From: Isochrysis galbana
Taxonomy: Eukaryota > Haptophyta > Isochrysidales > Isochrysidaceae
DNA length: 64,000 bases
Direction of reading: 5' to 3'
Assembly: GCA_018136815.1 (NCBI GenBank)
Contig: CM030938.1
Location: 1,400,202-1,464,201, forward strand
The position numbers and the translations under genes were made by a program. The notes beneath the pieces were generated by a model. The model ran no database searches. It was not told where the DNA came from and saw only the letters and a list, made by a program, of their open reading frames with translations. The stretch's first letter is position 1. Each line of letters opens with the position of its first letter. Of this stretch, positions 59,401-64,000 are shown in pieces.

Positions 59401-62400
59401 GGAGTGAACGGGGACCAGAAATGGTCCAACGTCACGCTCGAAACCGCTGACGAAATAAGAGCGCAAGCTCTAGCCGGACGAAACGCCGACGAGGAATCCG
59501 ACCTCGCCGCTGCCGTCCGAGCGCCGATCGAGTTCGTGGAAGCCAAAGGCATCCGCGCCGAAGAGCTAGCCTCATTAGTTCGAAGACCCAAGACAGAAGC
59601 CCAAGCCCGTCTCGAGAAAGATTGGGAAAAGATGTCCGACCACCCGAGGCACCCCACCGACAAGAGAGGCCTGGGCTACACTAGTCCCAAGCTATCACCC
59701 TGTACCGCTACCAACGAGGACGACCCCTCTAGGCCCTCTGCCACGATAGCGGCAGTCGGAGTACCCGAAGAGACGACGACCAGTTTGACGACGAATTCAC
59801 CCGAGCAACGACGCTGGCGACCAACCCCGTCCCTGTCCGACACCATTGCACACGTGACCGCGCACCGGCCGGAGAGCGTCGTGGATACCCTACCATCTGC
59901 CTACCCAAGGCATTGTCTATATGTTCGAGATCTAATGGTCTGCCGCTCCGGCGAGGCTGCCGGCAAAGAAGGAGTAATCTTAGCCGACTCCGCCCTCACG
60001 GTCAACAGCACACTCGCTGACACCGGAGCTGGCCCGTCGGTCGTGACCACTTCCCTCTTGTCCAGCCTACCCAACGACGCATGCGTCGAGCGGCTGCCGC
60101 AAGCCGTAGTGACACCGCTCCATGGCCCAGACGGCCTGCCTCTTATCACGCGAGGCAAGGCTCGAATCGTTTTCTCCGTCGGTGGATTTCTCTTTCGTCA
60201 TACGTTCATGGTGATTGAAGGCAACCCGATGCTACTGCTCGGGAACGACTTCTTAGCTACGCACGCCGCTTCGATTCAGCTCGCCTCCGACAGCGCGGAC
60301 GGCTCTATCACCCTCGGTGCCCCATCCACGGTGGCTCCTCTTGAGGTTAATGGCAGTCCAAGCCCCGACGCTCCGCCGATCTTTCGCGTCTCGACGTCAC
60401 CGATAGCGGTGGTCCCTGTCAGCATGACTTGTGCACAGGTCTGTCCGACCTCCGCGAACCCAATCACGACTGACTTCTTCCGAGGGCCGCAAGCCGCCGA
60501 AAACGACAACCAGCTAGTCTCCGAGCCGCTCTTCAACACGGCCGATGAGTTTGCCGCCAAAGCGCCGGCGTCTTGTGGCTCCGAGTACCTCCTATATACC
60601 CATGAACCTATCACGATCCCGGCCTATCATCGGGCGACGTTTCACGTCCGAATTCCGCTAGCTCTTCGAGAACACGAAGACTGCGCCATGCTCGTGGACC
60701 GACTCCCTACACGCGAGACTATTGACAGCTCTCCGCTCGTCATCCCTCAAGTAGAGAGGCCGAAATCCGACCACACCATCGCGGTTACGGTGGCCAATAC
60801 TGACCCCAAACCACTACACCTTCCGTCGTTCCATCCTGTAGCTTCGCTACAGGTTCGATTCAAGATTCACGCTGGAACTTATCACCGCGTCGGTGACAAT
60901 AACTCGCCGGATGTGATTGAGTCGCTCAACGAGGACCAACGCAAGCTCCTCGAGGCAGCCAAGATCGACCCCGAGGGCCGTCTCTCGATGCCCCAACGTG
61001 AACAAGTTCGTCGTCTACTGGCCCGACGTATCGCTGCTTTCGCAATTGACCCGACTAACCCGAATCACACTCACGTGATGGAGGTAGAGCTACCGCTCAA
61101 CCCCGGAGCCGAAGCTCACCGTCACGCACCGTCTAGAGTTGGACGAGAGGGTGAGAAGATCATAGAGGACGAAGTTTGCAAGATGGAGTCCGCGGGCATC
61201 ATTAGGAAATCAAATTCGTCGTGGGCCTCTCGAGTCGTGTTAGTCACTAAGAAGGATGGCTCCGTACGTTTCTGCGTAGATTATCGCGACGTCAACTCCA
61301 AGCTTCGTCTAGAGGACAGCCCTCTTCCCCTCACGGTAGAAGCCATCGACCGATTGTCGTCCGGTCAAGGCAACCTCGATTCTCTATTCCTTTGCACCCT
61401 GGACCTGGCATCTGGTTTCTGGGGTATACCGATCAAAGAATCCGATAAACATATCACCGCGTTCACTACTCATCGCGGCAAGTACGAGTTCAATTACTTG
61501 CCTTTCGGTGTTCAATCCGGTCCCTCGTATATGTGCCGCCTCATGGACGCCGTTCTCGGTGGGCTGGCATGGGAGATTTGTATGCCATACTTGGATGATG
61601 TCGGCGCCTGGTCGACAGGTGTAGGTGACTCGCTGCAGGCCAGGGAAGAGTCGTCATTCCAACAAATGTTACACCGTCTTGATCTTGTCTTGGAACGTCT
61701 CATCTGGGCGGGCCTCACTTGCAAGATGTCGAAATGCGTTTTCTTTGCCACCTCGGCTGAATATCTCGGCCACGTTGTTTCGCGTGAAGGTCTTCGGATG
61801 GATCCCAAGAAAGTGGAAGCTGTCTCGAAAATCGACCCAACCCAAATCAACTCGATCGAAGCCGTCCGTTCGTTCCTTGGATTGTGCTCCTACTACCGCC
61901 GTTTCATCCGTCGTTTTGCGATCCGTGCGGCGCCGTTAACCGCTCTCACGCGGAAAGGGTGCGACGTCCCGGTCGAGTCGCAAACAGAAGCCTGTCGACA
62001 GGCTATCGAAGATCTCAAGCAAGCTATCTGTGAAGAACCCGTACTTGCACCTCCTCGAGACGACCGTCCTTTCCTCGTTAAAACCGACGGTGCTAGCAAG
62101 CTCGGCATCGCCGGCGTCCTCGCCCAAAAAGACGACGAAGGGAGAGAGCGCGTCGTTGCATACTACGGTCGTAGCTTGAGTCCGGCTGAGCGCCATTGGA
62201 CAGTCACTGAAATCGAACTTCTAGCAGCGCTAGAATCGATCCGAAATTGGAGGCCTTATCTTTGGGGTCGCCACTTCACCCTCGTCGTAGACCATTCAGC
62301 TTTGCGCTGGCTTCACACGATGAAAGATCAAGTCACCGGTGGTCCAGCCTCGCGCCTCATGCGATGGGTCCTAAAGCTAGCCGAATATAGATTCGACGTC

Positions 62401-64000
62401 GTGCACAAACCTGGAGTCACTCACTGGGACGCCGACGGCTTATCCCGCTTAGTTGCTCTCGAGCCTGATCACGATCCTCTCCATCTCGAGGAGAGTGACG
62501 CCCATTCTTTCGATTCTTCTGAAATTCACGACATAGTCGCCGCCGCGGTTACTTCATCCACCCTCACCGCTCGCCGCCAACAAGCAAGCGATAGGCTCGC
62601 TCGTCAAGCATCGGAATCTTCGGAGTCGATTACCTCCTCGTATCTCGATGTGGGCGTGCCTCATGCCGACGAATTACGTCAAGCGCTCTCTACCGACGAT
62701 CTCGCCAGCTCGATCCTTTCTGAAGTCGAGTCGATCCTTCCGAAAGCTTCCTCTTCGATTGACTCTAGCTCGTCGTCGAAGAAAAGTTCCCGATTCCTCC
62801 TTCGCGATGGCCTACTCTACTACCGCTCCTCAGAAGCGGAAGAGGCTCCTCTTCGTTTGTACATTCCGGAGTCCCTTCGTGACACGTACCTCCGCGCCTA
62901 CCATGACCACCTTGGTCACCCAGGTGCGACAAGGATGACTACCCTACTTCGTTCTCGAGTTTACTGGCCTGGCCTATCCGCCTCTGTATCGGAGTACGTT
63001 CGAGAGTGCCATGAATGCACTCTTGGCAAACCGTTACCGCGACCGCTCGCCCATCCATCCGGTCTTTCTATCGGATCCTATCCTTTCGACGTCGTCTATT
63101 GCGATATTCTTTCGATGGCTCCCACCCACGATTTCGTATCCGGCCGCTCCGGTTTTGATAAGCTGATTGTTTTCGTCGATTCTCTCTCTCGTTGGATTGA
63201 AGCTGAGCCTTGCAACGGTAACCCCTCGTCCGCAAAATGTCTGGACGTCTTCATGCGTCTCATCGTATCTCGTTATGGAGTCCCTCGCCAACTTCGAACC
63301 GACGCCGGCTCGAATCTTTGCTCTCGATTAGTGGACCTAATTCTCAAAGCGACCGGCACGGACTTGAGCACTACTGAAGCCTATCGCCACGAAGGCGTAG
63401 GGCTAGTAGAAAGAGCTCAACAAACTCTCCTCACGATGACTCGAGTCTCCAATGAAGGCGGCGCCCATTGGGTCGACCACCTTCCGTTTCTTCTCATGTC
63501 TATGCGAGCGACCGCCGGTCGCGTCGTACCCAAGTCACCCGCGGCTATCTTGTTTGGTCGGGAGCTTCGTCTTCCAGCTCAACTTGCTGACCCTGCTCCT
63601 GTTCTCGAGTTGCTTCCATCTAGGCCTCCGTCCGATGCCGTCATTTACGCCACCGAGCTCAATAAGAAGCTTCTCGAGTCGTGGCGTTCCGCCCTCGAAA
63701 GTACTCAAGAAGCCCAACGCGAATCGATGCGCTCCGCCTCTCAAAAGTCTAAACTCGGTGTCACCTTCAAACCAGGAGACAGAGTTTGTCGTCGAATCCC
63801 TGGCCACGCCAACAAACTTCAATATCTCTACTCCGGTCCCTACCGAGTAGAAGAAGCCATCTCGGCCACTCGCTACCGTCTACGCGATCTCGAAAATCGT
63901 CAAGTCAAGGATGAAGTTCACATTTCCAATCTTCGTCCGTACTTCACCGTCACCGATTCGTCTCCGCTCGCTGAAGATGAGTACTTGGTCGAAGAGTTAC
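56669..64000 (+). CDS. Ty3/Gypsy Pol polyprotein: methyltransferase-PR-RT-RNase H-integrase
   Basis: Frame is shifted once by a C deletion near 57660 (not in the first copy), then stays open to the window end. Order: methyltransferase-like domain (about 58414-58990; Pro-Pro-Cys Cys codon 58591-58593, ENP 58717-58725); aspartic protease (LADTGAGPSVV, Asp 60019); RT (VTKKDGSVRFCVDYRDVN, LDLASGFWGIPI, YLDD 61588-61599); RNase H (KTDGASKLGIAG, EIELLAALES, VVDHSALRWL); integrase with HHCC finger (YHDHLGHPG...CHECTLGK), D63103-D63301-35-E63409, and a GPY/F-like tail (SGPYRVEEAISATRYRL). PR-RT-RH-IN order places it in Ty3/Gypsy. All catalytic residues are present. No chromodomain is seen before the window ends. 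Confidence 0.9.

Noticed and set aside
63850-64000. Chromodomain at the integrase C-terminus
   Set aside because: A GPY/F-like segment is visible, but no chromodomain motif appears before the window ends; it could lie further downstream.

Overview
The window looks like nuclear DNA of a GC-rich eukaryotic microalga. Genes are spliced, with short introns (about 85-450 nt) that often have GC-rich donors such as GTGCGC or GTGAGC. A photolyase-domain/alpha-beta-hydrolase fusion suggests a plastid-bearing lineage. Retroelements and long GA/CT microsatellites fill most of the space. Intron style and LINE type resemble haptophytes, but the sequence alone does not settle the lineage. No rRNA, tRNA, CRISPR array or bacterial operon was seen.

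Host genes: a SAM-domain/ornithine-cyclodeaminase fusion (-, 1.07-3.4 kb, nine coding exons resolved); a two-exon unknown gene (-, 7.75-8.58 kb); an F-box-like/WD40 gene (-, 13.8-16.1 kb) divergent from an HDAC-family deacetylase (+, 16.9-18.0 kb); a four-exon SDR oxidoreductase (-, 19.4-20.9 kb); an EamA/DMT transporter (+, 26.2-27.3 kb); an unknown coiled-coil-like protein (-, 30.8-32.4 kb); the photolyase-N/hydrolase fusion (-, 39.9-42.6 kb); and a conserved unknown protein (-, 44.7-46.1 kb). GA/CT or other homopurine/homopyrimidine tracts lie next to most of their start codons.

Mobile DNA: a broken PiggyBac-type transposase (11.5-12.6 kb); one LINE clade represented by a 5' copy with intact ORF1 (27.8-29.9 kb), several ORF2 pieces and several 3' ends; a short non-autonomous relative of that LINE (two copies with 17- and 19-bp target duplications); a 763-bp retroelement with a 17-bp target duplication (43.8-44.5 kb); a large foldback element with palindromic arms and an extremely AT-rich core (32.7-34.6 kb); and a double AAATAC-type foldback MITE (46.3-46.7 kb).

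The last 16 kb are a Ty3/Gypsy retrotransposon. Its pol reading frame carries, upstream of the protease, a domain resembling phage-type DNA cytosine methyltransferases, followed in the same frame by protease, reverse transcriptase, RNase H and integrase. This is the most notable system in the window. An assembly gap (54105-54204) is flanked by two nearly identical 5.2-kb copies of the gag/methyltransferase region, almost certainly unmerged contig ends and not a biological duplication.
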